From assembly GCF_005082585.1 (NCBI RefSeq), contig NZ_CP034855.1, positions 558,001-622,000 of the forward strand: 64,000 nucleotides of DNA, in the 5' to 3' direction. This DNA is from Buchnera aphidicola (Sitobion avenae) (GTDB taxonomy: Bacteria > Pseudomonadota > Gammaproteobacteria > Enterobacterales > Enterobacteriaceae). Within the stretch, counting starts at the first letter, position 1; each line of letters starts with the position of its first letter. Both the position numbers and the translations under genes were made by a program. Under the pieces are notes generated by a model. That model searched no databases, was not told where the DNA came from, and worked only from the letters and a program-made list of their open reading frames with translations. Below are positions 21,791-31,082 of the stretch, in pieces.

Positions 21791-22753
21791 ATGTCTAAGA
21801 AAAAAAATTTAAAAATTGGAATTGTAATGGATTCTATTGAATCAATTAATATTAAAAAAGATTCAAGTTTTGCTATTTTACTAGAAGCGCAAAAAAGAAA
21901 TCATATTATCCACTATATGGAAATGAATGATCTTTATTTAAGAAAAGGCCATGCATATGCAAGAACTTTTTTAATAAAATTAAAAAATGATAAAAAACAA
22001 TGGCATTCTTTTATAAAAGAAAAAAATATTTCTTTAAGTGAATTAGATGTTATTTTTATGCGTAAAGATCCTCCTTTTAACACTGAATTTATTTATTCAA
22101 CATATATTTTAGAACGTGCAGAAGAAACAGGTGTATTAATAATTAACAAACCTCAAAGTTTACGAGACTGTAATGAAAAAATGTTTATATCATGGTTTTC
22201 AGAATTAACTACTGATACTTTAGTGACAAGAAGTCTTGTTAAGATACGTGAATTTTGGGAAAAATATCAAGATGTTATAATAAAACCATTAGATGAAATG
22301 GGAGGAGCTCATATATTTCGAATTAAAAAAAATGATCCTAATTTTTCGGTTATTGTTGAAACCATGACAAATTATGAAAAAAAATATTGCATGATTCAAA
22401 ATTATTTACCAGAAATAAAATTCGGTGATAAAAGAATTTTAATTATCGATGGAAAACCTGTACCTTGGTGTTTAGCTAGAATTCCCTCAACAAGAGAAAC
22501 AAGAGCCAACTTAGCTGTTGGAGGAACAGGAAAAGTACAATCGTTAAGTGAAACAGACTGGAAAATAGCTAATTATTTATGTCCTATTTTGAAAAAAAAA
22601 GGTTTGATTTTTGTAGGATTAGATGTAATAGGTGACAAACTAACAGAAATAAATGTTACAAGTCCAACATGCATTTGTGAAATTGAATCAGAAAAAAAAA
22701 TTTCTATCACTGGAATGTTATTAGATTGTATTGAAAAAAGAATATTATATTAG
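21791..22753 (+). CDS. gshB: Glutathione synthetase
   Basis: ATP-grasp enzyme adding glycine to gamma-glutamylcysteine to make glutathione. 320 residues (E. coli 315). It starts MSKKKNLKIGIVMDSIESINIKK; MRKDPPFNTEFIY matches the N-terminal substrate domain, VIIKPLDEMGGAHIFR is the ATP-grasp lysine and glycine loop, RILIIDGKPVPWCLARIP follows, and EINVTSPTCICEIE near the C-terminus carries metal ligands. It contains an uninterrupted run of nine A (22592-22600) without frame loss. ruvX follows 10 bp downstream; yqgE of E. coli is lost. Confidence 0.96.
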   Translation: MSKKKNLKIGIVMDSIESINIKKDSSFAILLEAQKRNHIIHYMEMNDLYLRKGHAYARTFLIKLKNDKKQWHSFIKEKNISLSELDVIFMRKDPPFNTEFIYSTYILERAEETGVLIINKPQSLRDCNEKMFISWFSELTTDTLVTRSLVKIREFWEKYQDVIIKPLDEMGGAHIFRIKKNDPNFSVIVETMTNYEKKYCMIQNYLPEIKFGDKRILIIDGKPVPWCLARIPSTRETRANLAVGGTGKVQSLSETDWKIANYLCPILKKKGLIFVGLDVIGDKLTEINVTSPTCICEIESEKKISITGMLLDCIEKRILY

Positions 22754-22763
22754 AGATCATAAA

Positions 22764-23183
22764 ATGATAGTGATTGCATTTGATTTTGGCATAAAAAGAA
22801 TTGGAGTAGCAGTGGGAGAAAATATAACTAAAAAAGGAAGACCTTTAAATGTTTTAAATGCTCAAAATGGACATCCAAATTGGAGTATAGTAAAAAAATT
22901 AATACAATTTTGGCAACCTAATTTTATCATTGTAGGACTTCCATTAAATATAAATGGTACAAAACAAAATATAACCAGAAAATCAGAAAAATTCGCTAAT
23001 TTATTACAATATAAATTTAAGATTATTGTAAAAATGCATGATGAACGTTTAACTACTGTAGAAGCTAAATCAATTATGTTTAAAAAAAATGGTTTTAAAG
23101 CATTAAAAAAAGAAAAAATTCATTCTTGTGCCGCTACAATTATATTAGAAAGTTGGTTAAATCAATATTTTGTAACATTATAG
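22764..23183 (+). CDS. ruvX: Putative Holliday junction resolvase YqgF/RuvX
   Basis: RNase H-fold nuclease implicated in processing of the 5' end of pre-16S rRNA and, by fold, in Holliday junction resolution. The start at 22764 (MIVIAFDFGIKRIGVAVGE) gives 139 residues (E. coli 138); an in-frame upstream ATG inside gshB adds 11 residues without homology. Catalytic acidic residues are seen in AFDFGIKRIG (Asp) and MHDERLTTVEA (Glu), with IIVGLPLNINGT between. It follows gshB by 10 bp, so it is probably translated from the same transcript. A 308-bp spacer follows. Confidence 0.93.
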   Translation: MIVIAFDFGIKRIGVAVGENITKKGRPLNVLNAQNGHPNWSIVKKLIQFWQPNFIIVGLPLNINGTKQNITRKSEKFANLLQYKFKIIVKMHDERLTTVEAKSIMFKKNGFKALKKEKIHSCAATIILESWLNQYFVTL

Positions 23184-23491
23184 TTATTTTAAAACTATTT
23201 AAAAGTAGTACTTATGTAAATTAAAAGTTATATCTAGCATGGATAATTTTATTAATTTCTATTCTATATTAATTTCTATTCTATATTTAAGAAAAATTAT
23301 AGAAGTATATTAAATAAAACGATAATACTAATATAAAATATTTATGAATAAAAATACTTTATTAAGTAGATATCAATTTTAATAAAAAAACATTGCTTGT
23401 TATAAATATTTTAATAAAAATTAAAAGTGATGTTTTCAATAAATAAAAAATTTTTTAATACAATATTATCTAAAAAGATGAAATAATTGTT
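23184..23491. other. Spacer ruvX/hemW with a tandem repeat
   Basis: 308 bp between ruvX and hemW, where yggS, yggT, yggU and rdgB are found in E. coli. No gene remnant is recognisable. It contains a perfect 17-bp tandem duplication, listed separately. Confidence 0.55.
23251..23284. repeat. 17-bp tandem duplication
   Basis: The 17-mer ATTAATTTCTATTCTAT occurs twice head to tail (23251-23267 and 23268-23284), followed by a further ATT. It is a non-coding slippage-type duplication with no visible function. Confidence 0.85.
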
Positions 23492-24622
23492 ATGTTTAAA
23501 TTACCTCCTATTAGTCTATATATTCATATTCCTTGGTGCTTAAAAAAATGTGGGTATTGTGATTTTTATTCATATGTCAGTCAAGAAGTTATTCCTGAAA
23601 AAGAATATATTAAACATTTATTAAAAGATTTCGAAAAAGATTTACTTTTAACTCATAATAGAGAAATAAAAACTGTTTTTATCGGCGGTGGAACACCCAG
23701 TTTATTAAAAAGCATTTCTATAAAAAAATTACTTTATGGTATAAAAAAAAGAAATATGATTTCCAAAAACGCTGAAATTACTATAGAAGCAAATCCTAAA
23801 ACACTTGAATATCAACGTTTTATTCATTATAAAAATTCTGGCGTTAATCGTTTTTCTTTAGGTATTCAAACATTTAATTCCGATTTATTAAAAAAAATAG
23901 AGCGTACATATGATGCAAAAGAAGCAATAGATGCAATAATAACATCAAAAAAAATTAGTGATAATGTAAATTTAGATTTGATGTACGGCTTACCTGGACA
24001 ATTACTAAAAGATGCATTATCTGATTTACAATGTGCTATTCAGCATAATCCAACTCATATATCATGGTATCAACTAAACATAGAACCCAACACTGTGTTT
24101 TATGCAAAAAAAATAAAACTTCCAAATGAAGATATAATATCAAAAATGTCAGTAAAAGGAGAGAAATTATTAGAACAATCAGGCTATAAAAAATATGAAA
24201 TATCTTCATATTCAAAAATCAATTATCAATGTCAACATAATCTTAATTATTGGAATTTTGGAGACTATATAGGAATAGGCTGTGGTGCTCATGGTAAAAT
24301 TACTCAAAATAATGGGAAAATCATTCGAACTGTTAAAAATAAAAACATAAATGATTTTTTAAATGGAAACTACCTTAATTCTATACATACAGTATCTAAA
24401 AAAGATAAAATATTTGAATATTTTATGAATGCTTTTAGACTGTATCAACCTATTCTTAAAAAGGATTTTCAAGAAAAAACCCATGTAACCAAAAACTTCA
24501 TAGAAAAAAATATTCAAATTGCAATACAAGAAGGTTTTTTAATTAATAAGTCAAATTTTTGGCGTACAACACAAAGAGGAAAAAATTTTTTAAATTTATT
24601 ATTAGAGATTTTTTTAAAATAA
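23492..24622 (+). CDS. hemW: Heme chaperone HemW (radical SAM)
   Basis: Radical SAM protein related to coproporphyrinogen III dehydrogenase; HemW binds heme and inserts it into respiratory enzymes. 376 residues (E. coli 378). The 4Fe-4S motif CxxxCxxC is in HIPWCLKKCGYCDFYSY near residue 15. TVFIGGGTPSLL is the SAM-binding GGGTP motif, and NRFSLGIQTF and LDLMYGLPGQ are family hallmarks. The C-terminal part is Lys/Asn-rich but colinear. Earlier databases name it an oxygen-independent coproporphyrinogen oxidase; the single cysteine motif spacing fits HemW better than HemN. Confidence 0.92.
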   Translation: MFKLPPISLYIHIPWCLKKCGYCDFYSYVSQEVIPEKEYIKHLLKDFEKDLLLTHNREIKTVFIGGGTPSLLKSISIKKLLYGIKKRNMISKNAEITIEANPKTLEYQRFIHYKNSGVNRFSLGIQTFNSDLLKKIERTYDAKEAIDAIITSKKISDNVNLDLMYGLPGQLLKDALSDLQCAIQHNPTHISWYQLNIEPNTVFYAKKIKLPNEDIISKMSVKGEKLLEQSGYKKYEISSYSKINYQCQHNLNYWNFGDYIGIGCGAHGKITQNNGKIIRTVKNKNINDFLNGNYLNSIHTVSKKDKIFEYFMNAFRLYQPILKKDFQEKTHVTKNFIEKNIQIAIQEGFLINKSNFWRTTQRGKNFLNLLLEIFLK

Positions 24623-24631
24623 ACTAAAATA

Positions 24632-25351
24632 TTATTTTTTAATTTGAAACATTAAATCAAAAATTCTATTACCTTGAAGATATCCTTTTTCTTCAAATTT
24701 AGTTATTAAACGAGATAAAGGACGTTGTACAAAATTATTTTTTTTAGATAAATTTTTATAATTTTCAATATCTTTTATTTCATTTAATATATAAAAAGCA
24801 TATGATTCCGAATCAGTAGCAATATGTAATATACCATCAATTGTTAATTTTTTTGAAATCATTTTTAAAAAATGATTGTTTAAAAGTCTTCTTTTATGAT
24901 GACGTTTTTTATTCCAAGGATCTGGAAAAAAAATCTGTACAGCAGATAAAGTATAATCTAAAATCATATTTCGTACAACTTCAACTGCATCATAATAAAT
25001 AATTCTTAAATTGTGAATTTCATAAAAATGAATAGCATTTAAACAAGATCCTATTCCTGATTTATACACTTCCACTCCTAAAAAATTTTTATTAGGAAAG
25101 TTTATTGCAGTTTGTACTAAAGATTTTCCTGAACCAAAACCAATCTCTAACACAACTGGAGCATGACAATTAAATATAGAAGTTAGATTTATTGGTGTTA
25201 ATTGAAAATCAACACCAATTACGGACCAATGTTTTTGAATCGCGCGTAATTGGGATATAGTAATACGACCTTTTCTGGATACGAAACTTCGATTTTGACG
25301 TAAAAAAACACCATTATGATTATATTTTGGTGTAATAATGTTATTTTTCAT
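24632..25351 (-). CDS. trmB: tRNA (guanine-N7)-methyltransferase
   Basis: SAM-dependent enzyme forming m7G46 in the variable loop of many tRNAs. 239 residues, the E. coli length. The SAM site is APVVLEIGFGSGKSLVQTA; ILDYTLSAVQIFFPDPWNKKRHHKRRL holds the PDPWxKKxHxKRR catalytic/tRNA motif; the C-terminus has TKFEEKGYLQGNRIFDLMF, the typical T-x-(F/Y)E-x-(K/R)G end. It ends 9 bp from hemW's end (convergent) and is divergent from mutY, as trmB and mutY are in E. coli. Confidence 0.96.
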   Translation of the reverse strand: MKNNIITPKYNHNGVFLRQNRSFVSRKGRITISQLRAIQKHWSVIGVDFQLTPINLTSIFNCHAPVVLEIGFGSGKSLVQTAINFPNKNFLGVEVYKSGIGSCLNAIHFYEIHNLRIIYYDAVEVVRNMILDYTLSAVQIFFPDPWNKKRHHKRRLLNNHFLKMISKKLTIDGILHIATDSESYAFYILNEIKDIENYKNLSKKNNFVQRPLSRLITKFEEKGYLQGNRIFDLMFQIKK

Positions 25352-25469
25352 GTTTTATTTAAAATTTTACTTGAAATTAATAAAAATACTTTATTGCAAT
25401 GATATTATCATATTAACGTTTCTAAAAAAACACGTCGATGATTTTTTTATAAAAATGGTTTAAACTATA

Positions 25470-26522
25470 ATGACCAAATACATTTTTTCACAATTAGTTT
25501 TAAATTGGTACCATAAAAATGGTAGAAAAGATTTGCCATGGCAAAAAAATAAAACATTATATACAGTTTGGATATCTGAAATAATGTTACAACAAACTAC
25601 AGTAAAATCTGTCATCCCTTACTTCAAAAAATTTATATCAAGTTTTCCTAATATAAAATCTTTAAATAATAGTCAATTAGATGATATCTTATACTTGTGG
25701 AGTGGTCTAGGATATTACAATAGAGCTAAAAATATTTATAAATCAGCGCAAATAATTAAAAACGAATATAAAGGAATATTTCCTGATCAATTTATAGATG
25801 TGATCAAATTACCTGGAATAGGAAGATCCACAGCAGGAGCTATTTTATCTTTATCATTAAATTTTAATTATCCTATTTTAGATGGAAATGTAAAAAGAAT
25901 TTTGATTCGTTATTATGGAATAGTAGGTTTTTTAAAAGATTTTAGAATAGAAAAAAAATTATGGGACATCATTGAATTAATTACACCAATACATAATACT
26001 GGTAAGTTTAATCAAGGGATGATGGATATAGGTTCGTCTATTTGTATATCTAAAAATCCAGCATGTAAAATTTGCCCATTAAATAGAAAATGCATTGCTA
26101 ATATAGAACAAAAATGGGAAAAATATCCTTTAAAAACTATAAAAAAAAATTCTCCTAAAAAAAAATCTTGGTTTATTATAATAAAATTTAAAAATAATTT
26201 TTGGCTCGAAAAAAACACAGACAAAGATATATGGAAAAATTTGTTTTATTTTCCAAAATTTAATGATAAAAAAACGGCTTTGATCTGGTTAAAAGAAAAA
26301 AAAATAAATATAAATAAATGTGAAAATATGATATCCTTTTCCCATAAATTTAGTCATTTTATTTTACATATTTATCCAATTGTAATTAAATTAAATAAAG
26401 TTCCAAAATTTTTTAAAGAGAAAAGTACGAGTATTTGGTACAACTTAAAAAATCCTCAACATATAGGACTTCCTCAACCAGTACAGAAAATACTTGAAAT
26501 TTTTAAAAAAGATATTTCTTAA
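25470..26522 (+). CDS. mutY: Adenine DNA glycosylase MutY
   Basis: Removes adenine mispaired with 8-oxoguanine or guanine. 350 residues, the same as E. coli. The HhH-GPD core includes [19 protein letters not shown] (catalytic Glu), [16 protein letters not shown] (helix-hairpin-helix) and [10 protein letters not shown] (catalytic Asp). The 4Fe-4S cluster cysteines are spaced C-x6-C-x2-C-x5-C in [17 protein letters not shown]. The C-terminal MutT-like domain is Lys-rich but present ([16 protein letters not shown]). yggX follows 20 bp downstream as in E. coli. It counters G:C to T:A change in an AT-biased genome. Confidence 0.96.
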   Translation: MTKYIFSQLVLNWYHKNGRKDLPWQKNKTLYTVWISEIMLQQTTVKSVIPYFKKFISSFPNIKSLNNSQLDDILYLWSGLGYYNRAKNIYKSAQIIKNEYKGIFPDQFIDVIKLPGIGRSTAGAILSLSLNFNYPILDGNVKRILIRYYGIVGFLKDFRIEKKLWDIIELITPIHNTGKFNQGMMDIGSSICISKNPACKICPLNRKCIANIEQKWEKYPLKTIKKNSPKKKSWFIIIKFKNNFWLEKNTDKDIWKNLFYFPKFNDKKTALIWLKEKKININKCENMISFSHKFSHFILHIYPIVIKLNKVPKFFKEKSTSIWYNLKNPQHIGLPQPVQKILEIFKKDIS

Positions 26523-26542
26523 AAAAACGGAGTATTCAAATA

Positions 26543-26794
26543 ATGAGCCGCATCATTTTTTGCACATTTTTAGAAGAAAAATCTGAAGGTCAAGATTTTC
26601 AGTCTTATCCAGGTGAATTAGGAAGACAAATATATAATCAAATTTCAAAAAAAGCATGGAAAAAATGGATCGCAAGACAAACTATTTTAATTAATGAAAA
26701 AAATCTTAATATGCTTGATCTTCAAGATCGTAAAAAACTTGAAAAATATATGATATCATTTTTATTTAAAAATAAAACTCACACTAATATATAA
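26543..26794 (+). CDS. yggX: Probable Fe(2+)-trafficking protein YggX
   Basis: Small protein tied to iron handling and protection of Fe-S clusters from oxidants. 83 residues (E. coli 91). The start [19 protein letters not shown] contains the conserved early Cys and the SEGQDF motif; [24 protein letters not shown] matches the family core and [14 protein letters not shown] the C-terminal helix. CGGAG lies 6 nt before the ATG. It is cotranscribed with mutY (20-bp gap). mltC of E. coli is absent and murI follows. Confidence 0.94.
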   Translation: MSRIIFCTFLEEKSEGQDFQSYPGELGRQIYNQISKKAWKKWIARQTILINEKNLNMLDLQDRKKLEKYMISFLFKNKTHTNI

Positions 26795-26867
26795 AATATT
26801 GGAAATTATTTAAAATATGTTTTTAATATGCAATATAATATTTTTTACTTTATAAAAAAATCGTACA

Positions 26868-27656
26868 GTGCTTATATTTGATTCTGGTGTCGGTGGATTA
26901 TCTGTATTAAAAAATATAAAAAAAATTCTACCAAAAATGCACTATATTTATATTTTAGATAATGAAGCATTTCCTTATGGAAATAAAACAGAATTTTTTA
27001 TTGTTCAAAGAAGTATAAAAATAATTAATACAGTAAAAAATATTTATCCTATTAATATAGTCGTAATTGCTTGCAACACGGTAAGTACCATAGCTTTATC
27101 TATTTTAAAAAGTAAATTTAGTTTTCCTATTATTGGAATATTTCCAGACATAAAAACTGCAAAAAAAATAACTAAAAATAAAATTATCGGCTTAATAGCA
27201 ACTAAAGCAACGATGAATTCGTCTTATATTAAAAAAACAATATATAAAAATATTTCCAAAAATACCATTCAAGTAATAGGTACAAATAAATTGGCTTCAA
27301 TATCTGAAAAAAAAATTCGGGGCATTGAAGTTTCACAAAAAAAATTAAAAAATATTTTTAAATCATGGATAGATCTTCCTGTACATCCTGATACCATTAT
27401 ATTAGGATGTACTCACTTTTCATTGCTAGAAAAAGAAATCAAAAAAATTTTATATAAAACATCATCGATTTATTTTATTGATTCAATACACACAGTGACA
27501 TCTCAGATTAAAAATTATTTAAAAAAATTACATATTAATCAAAATATAAGAAAAAATATTTTTTTATATTCAAAATATAGTATTAGCTTAAAAGAATTAT
27601 TAATTTTTTTAAAAAAATACCAGTTTACGATAATAAAACATATTAATTTAAATTAA
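26868..27656 (+). CDS. murI: Glutamate racemase (GTG start)
   Basis: Makes D-glutamate for peptidoglycan. 262 residues (E. coli 285). The only in-frame start before the conserved FDSGVGGLSVLKNI is the GTG at 26868, as a stop codon lies five codons upstream. Both catalytic cysteines are present, in VVIACNTVSTIA and ILGCTHFSLLEKE; the substrate motif is DNEAFPYGNKT. The tail overlaps the convergent sbcB gene by 14 bp. The C-terminal third is very Lys/Ile-rich and drifted. Confidence 0.93.
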   Translation: MLIFDSGVGGLSVLKNIKKILPKMHYIYILDNEAFPYGNKTEFFIVQRSIKIINTVKNIYPINIVVIACNTVSTIALSILKSKFSFPIIGIFPDIKTAKKITKNKIIGLIATKATMNSSYIKKTIYKNISKNTIQVIGTNKLASISEKKIRGIEVSQKKLKNIFKSWIDLPVHPDTIILGCTHFSLLEKEIKKILYKTSSIYFIDSIHTVTSQIKNYLKKLHINQNIRKNIFLYSKYSISLKELLIFLKKYQFTIIKHINLN

Positions 27657-29085
27657 TATCTTTAAAGAATAATTTTTTATATTGTTTAACAATATATTCT
27701 AACAATTGTTTTAATAACAAAACCTTTTCTAAATTTTTAGAATATTTCTTCAATAAGAATTGAATTTCATTACAATATTGCTTTAAATATAAAGGATTTA
27801 AAACATTCATACAATGCTTCAACCATATTTTTCTTTCATTGCTATCTAGTGTATCAAAAAAATTACGAGCTCGATAACGAAAAAGTAAATCTTTTAAACG
27901 CGAATCATAGAAATTAAAACTACTATTTTTTAAAGATTCCGGTTCAGAATTTCTAATAACTTTTATTATTGCTTTATCATGAGAGTTAAAAAAAGAATTA
28001 TATATATCTAAATCAACATTTAAAGATTTTCTAAAATTTTTTTCTTTCGAAAAAATAATTTTGATATTTTTAATAAAAAAATTATTTTTTTTAATTAAAT
28101 CAATATTTTTGTTAAATAAAGATATATTAAGGTTTAATCTATTAGAGTCTTCTTTTCGTATTGTTTGAATCGGCGCTAAAATAGGACAACGATTTAAATA
28201 TAAAAATACTATTCCTAAACTGAATAAATTTTTAATAAAAACTTCATCAAAACATATTTTTTTACATGCGTTTATTAATTTTTGAATATCTTTAAACAAA
28301 TCAACCGCAATTAATAGATTTCTATTATTTTTATCCCATGTTATGGGAAGTACATAGCTTATATTATTACGAATCGCTCCAAAATAACTAGAGACATAAA
28401 TAATAGGTTTAATTTTTTTTAAATCAATTAATTTATATAATTCATTTTTTTTTCTCATTTTTAAAAAAAAATTAAATAATCTAGGTTGTTTTTTTTTAAT
28501 AAGTTTAGCTATTTCAATAGTTGCACATACATCTGATACCGCATCATGCGCATATGAATGTGCAATACTATTCATTTTTGTTAGATCTGATAATTTAAAA
28601 CTCGGAAATCCTAATTTGTTTTTAGGCCATTTTATACCAGCGGGTCTTAATGCATAACATGCTCGTAATAAATTTATTAAATCCCAGCGAGAATTTCCGT
28701 TTTTCCAACTCCATTCATAAGGCTCAAAAAAATTTCGATAAAATAAGTTTCTTGTAATCTCATCATCAAAGTTAATATTATTATAACCAAGAATACAAGT
28801 ATTAGACTCTTTAAAAATATTATATATTTTTTTAGAAAAATTATATTCATTAGTTCCATTTTTTTGTGTATATTGAGGAGTAATATGAGTGATTAACACA
28901 GAATAAGGATCAGGTAAATAATCATCAGATGGAAAACAGTAAAAATATTGCGGATCATCTTTGATATTTAAGTTTAAATCTGTTCTAATACAGGCAAATT
29001 GAGCTGGTTTATCTAAAGACGTATGTGTACCAAAAGTTTCATAATCATAAAATAAAAAAGTAGGAGTTGTTTTTAGTTGTTTCAT
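27643..29085 (-). CDS. sbcB: Exodeoxyribonuclease I (SbcB)
   Basis: 3'-5' single-strand DNA exonuclease of the DEDDh class, acting in recombination and mismatch repair. 480 residues (E. coli 475). ExoI is in FLFYDYETFGTHTSLDKPAQFA (Asp/Glu), ExoII in LGYNNINFDDEITRNLFYR and ExoIII in YAHDAVSDVCATIEIAKL. The central SH3-like and C-terminal helical domains are retained (RYRARNFFDTLDSNERKIWL). It is divergent from tmaR, its neighbour in E. coli too. The end overlaps murI. Confidence 0.95.
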   Translation of the reverse strand: MKQLKTTPTFLFYDYETFGTHTSLDKPAQFACIRTDLNLNIKDDPQYFYCFPSDDYLPDPYSVLITHITPQYTQKNGTNEYNFSKKIYNIFKESNTCILGYNNINFDDEITRNLFYRNFFEPYEWSWKNGNSRWDLINLLRACYALRPAGIKWPKNKLGFPSFKLSDLTKMNSIAHSYAHDAVSDVCATIEIAKLIKKKQPRLFNFFLKMRKKNELYKLIDLKKIKPIIYVSSYFGAIRNNISYVLPITWDKNNRNLLIAVDLFKDIQKLINACKKICFDEVFIKNLFSLGIVFLYLNRCPILAPIQTIRKEDSNRLNLNISLFNKNIDLIKKNNFFIKNIKIIFSKEKNFRKSLNVDLDIYNSFFNSHDKAIIKVIRNSEPESLKNSSFNFYDSRLKDLLFRYRARNFFDTLDSNERKIWLKHCMNVLNPLYLKQYCNEIQFLLKKYSKNLEKVLLLKQLLEYIVKQYKKLFFKDINLN

Positions 29086-29179
29086 TTTAAATTTTAATAA
29101 AATATTAAACTCCTAAAAAAATTAATTACATTAATAAAAAAATAAAAATCAAATACAAATTTTAAAAAGGTTTATTAAT

Positions 29180-29488
29180 ATGTCAGATACAAAAAAATCA
29201 TTTAAAAATGTATTAGAATTTGTACATAAGTTTCGAAGAAAGAATAAAATTAAAAGAGAAATAAACGATATTGAAAAAAAAATAAGAGATGATCAAAAAA
29301 GAATATTACTTTTAGACAATCTTAGTCAATATATTACATTAGATATGAGTTACGAAGAAATTAAAAAAATAATTTTTATGATGAAAAATGATTATGAAGA
29401 TCGAGTAGATGATTATATTATGAAAAGCGCAGAATTATCAAAAGAAAAAAGAAACTTGTCACAAGAATTAAAATTAATTATTAAGTAA
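29180..29488 (+). CDS. tmaR: PTS system regulator TmaR (YeeX, DUF496)
   Basis: In E. coli this small coiled-coil protein gathers at one cell pole and holds enzyme I of the PTS there. 102 residues (E. coli 109). It aligns along its whole length: [51 protein letters not shown] and [13 protein letters not shown]. It is nearly all charged helix. It sits divergent from sbcB as in E. coli. As the window also encodes a PTS permease (mtlA), a role in PTS control remains possible. AAGG lies before the ATG. Confidence 0.93.
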   Translation: MSDTKKSFKNVLEFVHKFRRKNKIKREINDIEKKIRDDQKRILLLDNLSQYITLDMSYEEIKKIIFMMKNDYEDRVDDYIMKSAELSKEKRNLSQELKLIIK

Positions 29489-29502
29489 GAAGTAATTTTT
29501 TT

Positions 29503-29575
29503 CTCCCCTGACTGGATTCGAACCAGTGACATACGGATTAACAGTCCGCCGTTCTACCAACTGAACTACAGAGGA
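29503..29575 (-). tRNA. tRNA-Asn(GTT)
   Basis: On the minus strand the acceptor TCCTCTG pairs with CAGGGGA (one G-U). The anticodon arm GCGGACTGTTAATCCGT gives anticodon GTT. The T-loop is TTCGAAT. The discriminator is G and CCA is not encoded. The fold is standard and matches E. coli asn tRNAs. It is convergent with tmaR, 14 bp away. Confidence 0.96.
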
Positions 29576-29584
29576 ATATTAATA

Positions 29585-29613
29585 TATATATCAAAATTTT
29601 TTATATGTGTCAA
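29585..29613 (-). promoter_or_regulatory. Promoter of tRNA-Asn
   Basis: On the minus strand a perfect TTGACA (29608-29613) is followed after exactly 17 nt by TATATA (29585-29590), placing the start site a few bases before the 5' end of the tRNA. One of the best sigma-70 promoters in the window. Confidence 0.7.
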
Positions 29614-29709
29614 ATATATAAAAAAATATTTTTAAAAAATACAAATTTTTTTAAAAGAATTCTAGATTATTAGAAAAAATTGATTTATAGTAAGAGGATA
29701 AAAGAATAC

Positions 29710-29785
29710 GGCCCTTTAGCTCAGTGGTAAGAGCAGGCGACTCATAATCGCTTGGTCGCTGGTTCAAATCCAGCAAGGGCCACCA
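29710..29785 (+). tRNA. ileX: tRNA-Ile2 (CAT anticodon, lysidine type)
   Basis: Acceptor GGCCCTT pairs with AAGGGCC; the anticodon loop is CTCATAA, so the gene-level anticodon is CAT. The body, especially the stretch AGAGCAGGCGACTCATAATC and the T-arm GCTGGTTCAAATCCAGC, matches E. coli ileX/ileY rather than tRNA-Met genes. It is therefore most likely the minor isoleucine tRNA whose C34 becomes lysidine by TilS to read AUA. CCA is encoded. AUA codons are abundant in this genome, so this single gene would be essential. Confidence 0.88.
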
Positions 29786-29923
29786 ATATAAAACAAAATT
29801 AACTTTTTCTCCCTATATATTATCTAATAAAAATAAAATCATGCTTAATTTTTCATGTCATTCAAATTATTAACATGTAAAATTCTATTGTAAATTTTTA
29901 CGATTAATTAGGATTTAATTTTT

Positions 29924-30565
29924 ATGGACTGGAAAAAAGAATTCATTGATTTCTCTTTTAAAAAAAAAGCATTAAAATTTGGAACTTTTAAATTAAAGTC
30001 AGGACGAAGCAGCCCTTACTTTTTTAATTCAGGATTACTCTCTACAGGCAAAGATATCATTAAAATAGGATTGTTTTACGCTCATTCCATAATAGCATCA
30101 AAAATAAAATTCGATGTTTTATTTGGTCCTGCATATAAAGGTATACCTATAGCTGTAGCTACCTCTATAGCATTAAAAAATCATTATAATTTAAATATTC
30201 CATATGCTTTTAATAGAAAAGAGTCTAAAAAACATGGAGAACAAGGAGATTTAATTGGAGAAAAAATACATAACAAAAAAATTATTATTTTAGATGATGT
30301 AATTACATCAGGTACAGCAATACATCATTCTATAGAAATTATTGAAAAACAAGGAGCTCAAATTTCTTCCGTATTTGTATTGTTAGATCGCAAAGAAAAG
30401 GGAAAAAGAAATTTATGCACTATTAATCATTTGAAAAATCAAAAAAGTTATGAAATTATTTCTATAATTACAATTGAAGATTTAATCTCTTATTTGCTAG
30501 AAGATAAAACATTAAAAAAACACATACCAGACTTAGTACAATATCGCAAAAAATATGGTATTTAA
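29924..30565 (+). CDS. pyrE: Orotate phosphoribosyltransferase
   Basis: Transfers phosphoribosyl from PRPP to orotate in de novo pyrimidine synthesis. 213 residues, the E. coli length. It starts MDWKKEFIDFSFKKKALKFG. KLKSGRSSPYFFNSG binds orotate, FGPAYKGIPIA the phosphate, and the PRPP motif is IIILDDVITSGTAIHHS. The flexible loop KESKKHGEQGDLIG is intact. It is convergent with dut, its close neighbour in E. coli (dut-slmA-pyrE), with slmA lost. The E. coli leader attenuator is not recognisable in the spacer after tRNA-Ile2. Confidence 0.96.
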   Translation: MDWKKEFIDFSFKKKALKFGTFKLKSGRSSPYFFNSGLLSTGKDIIKIGLFYAHSIIASKIKFDVLFGPAYKGIPIAVATSIALKNHYNLNIPYAFNRKESKKHGEQGDLIGEKIHNKKIIILDDVITSGTAIHHSIEIIEKQGAQISSVFVLLDRKEKGKRNLCTINHLKNQKSYEIISIITIEDLISYLLEDKTLKKHIPDLVQYRKKYGI

Positions 30566-30577
30566 AAAAATATTTTT

Positions 30578-31033
30578 TTAGATCATACCGGAATGCCCAA
30601 AACCGTTTTCCGAGCGTGAGGTTTTTTTAAACTCTTTCACTAAAGAAAAATGTGGTTTAATAATTGGAATAAATACTATTTGCGCAACCCTATCATATGG
30701 GGATACATAAAACTCTTTCTTGCTGCGATTCCAAAGAGATATCATTAATTGACCTTGATAATCAGAATCAATTAAACCAACTAAATTACCTAATACAATA
30801 CCTTTTTTATGACCTAATCCTGATCTAGGCAAAATCAATGCTGTAATATTAGGATCTGCGATATATATTGCTATTCCAGTCGGAATTAAAATAGTTTGCT
30901 GAGATTTCAATATAATTTTTTTTTCTAAACAAGCCCTAAGATCTAAACCAGATGATCCTATTGTTGCATATGTAGGAAAAGAAAAATTTTTTTCTATCTG
31001 TGAATCTAAAATTTTTATTTCAATAGTATTCAT
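30578..31033 (-). CDS. dut: dUTP diphosphatase
   Basis: Trimeric enzyme converting dUTP to dUMP, preventing uracil incorporation and supplying dTMP synthesis. 151 residues as in E. coli. Five motifs are seen: [35 protein letters not shown] (catalytic Asp), [10 protein letters not shown] and the C-terminal [11 protein letters not shown] that closes over the active site. Only 12 bp separate its end from pyrE's end, and cysQ lies 49 bp upstream of its start side on the same strand. Confidence 0.96.
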   Translation of the reverse strand: MNTIEIKILDSQIEKNFSFPTYATIGSSGLDLRACLEKKIILKSQQTILIPTGIAIYIADPNITALILPRSGLGHKKGIVLGNLVGLIDSDYQGQLMISLWNRSKKEFYVSPYDRVAQIVFIPIIKPHFSLVKEFKKTSRSENGFGHSGMI

Positions 31034-31082
31034 AATAAAATTATATATTTCTTATAAGATAAATGTTGAATAAAAAAAAATA

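Noticed and set aside
29710..29785. Calling the CAT tRNA an elongator or initiator Met tRNA
   Set aside because: Acceptor, D-arm and anticodon-arm sequence follow ileX, and initiator features (mismatched 1-72 pair, three G:C pairs in the anticodon stem) are missing.
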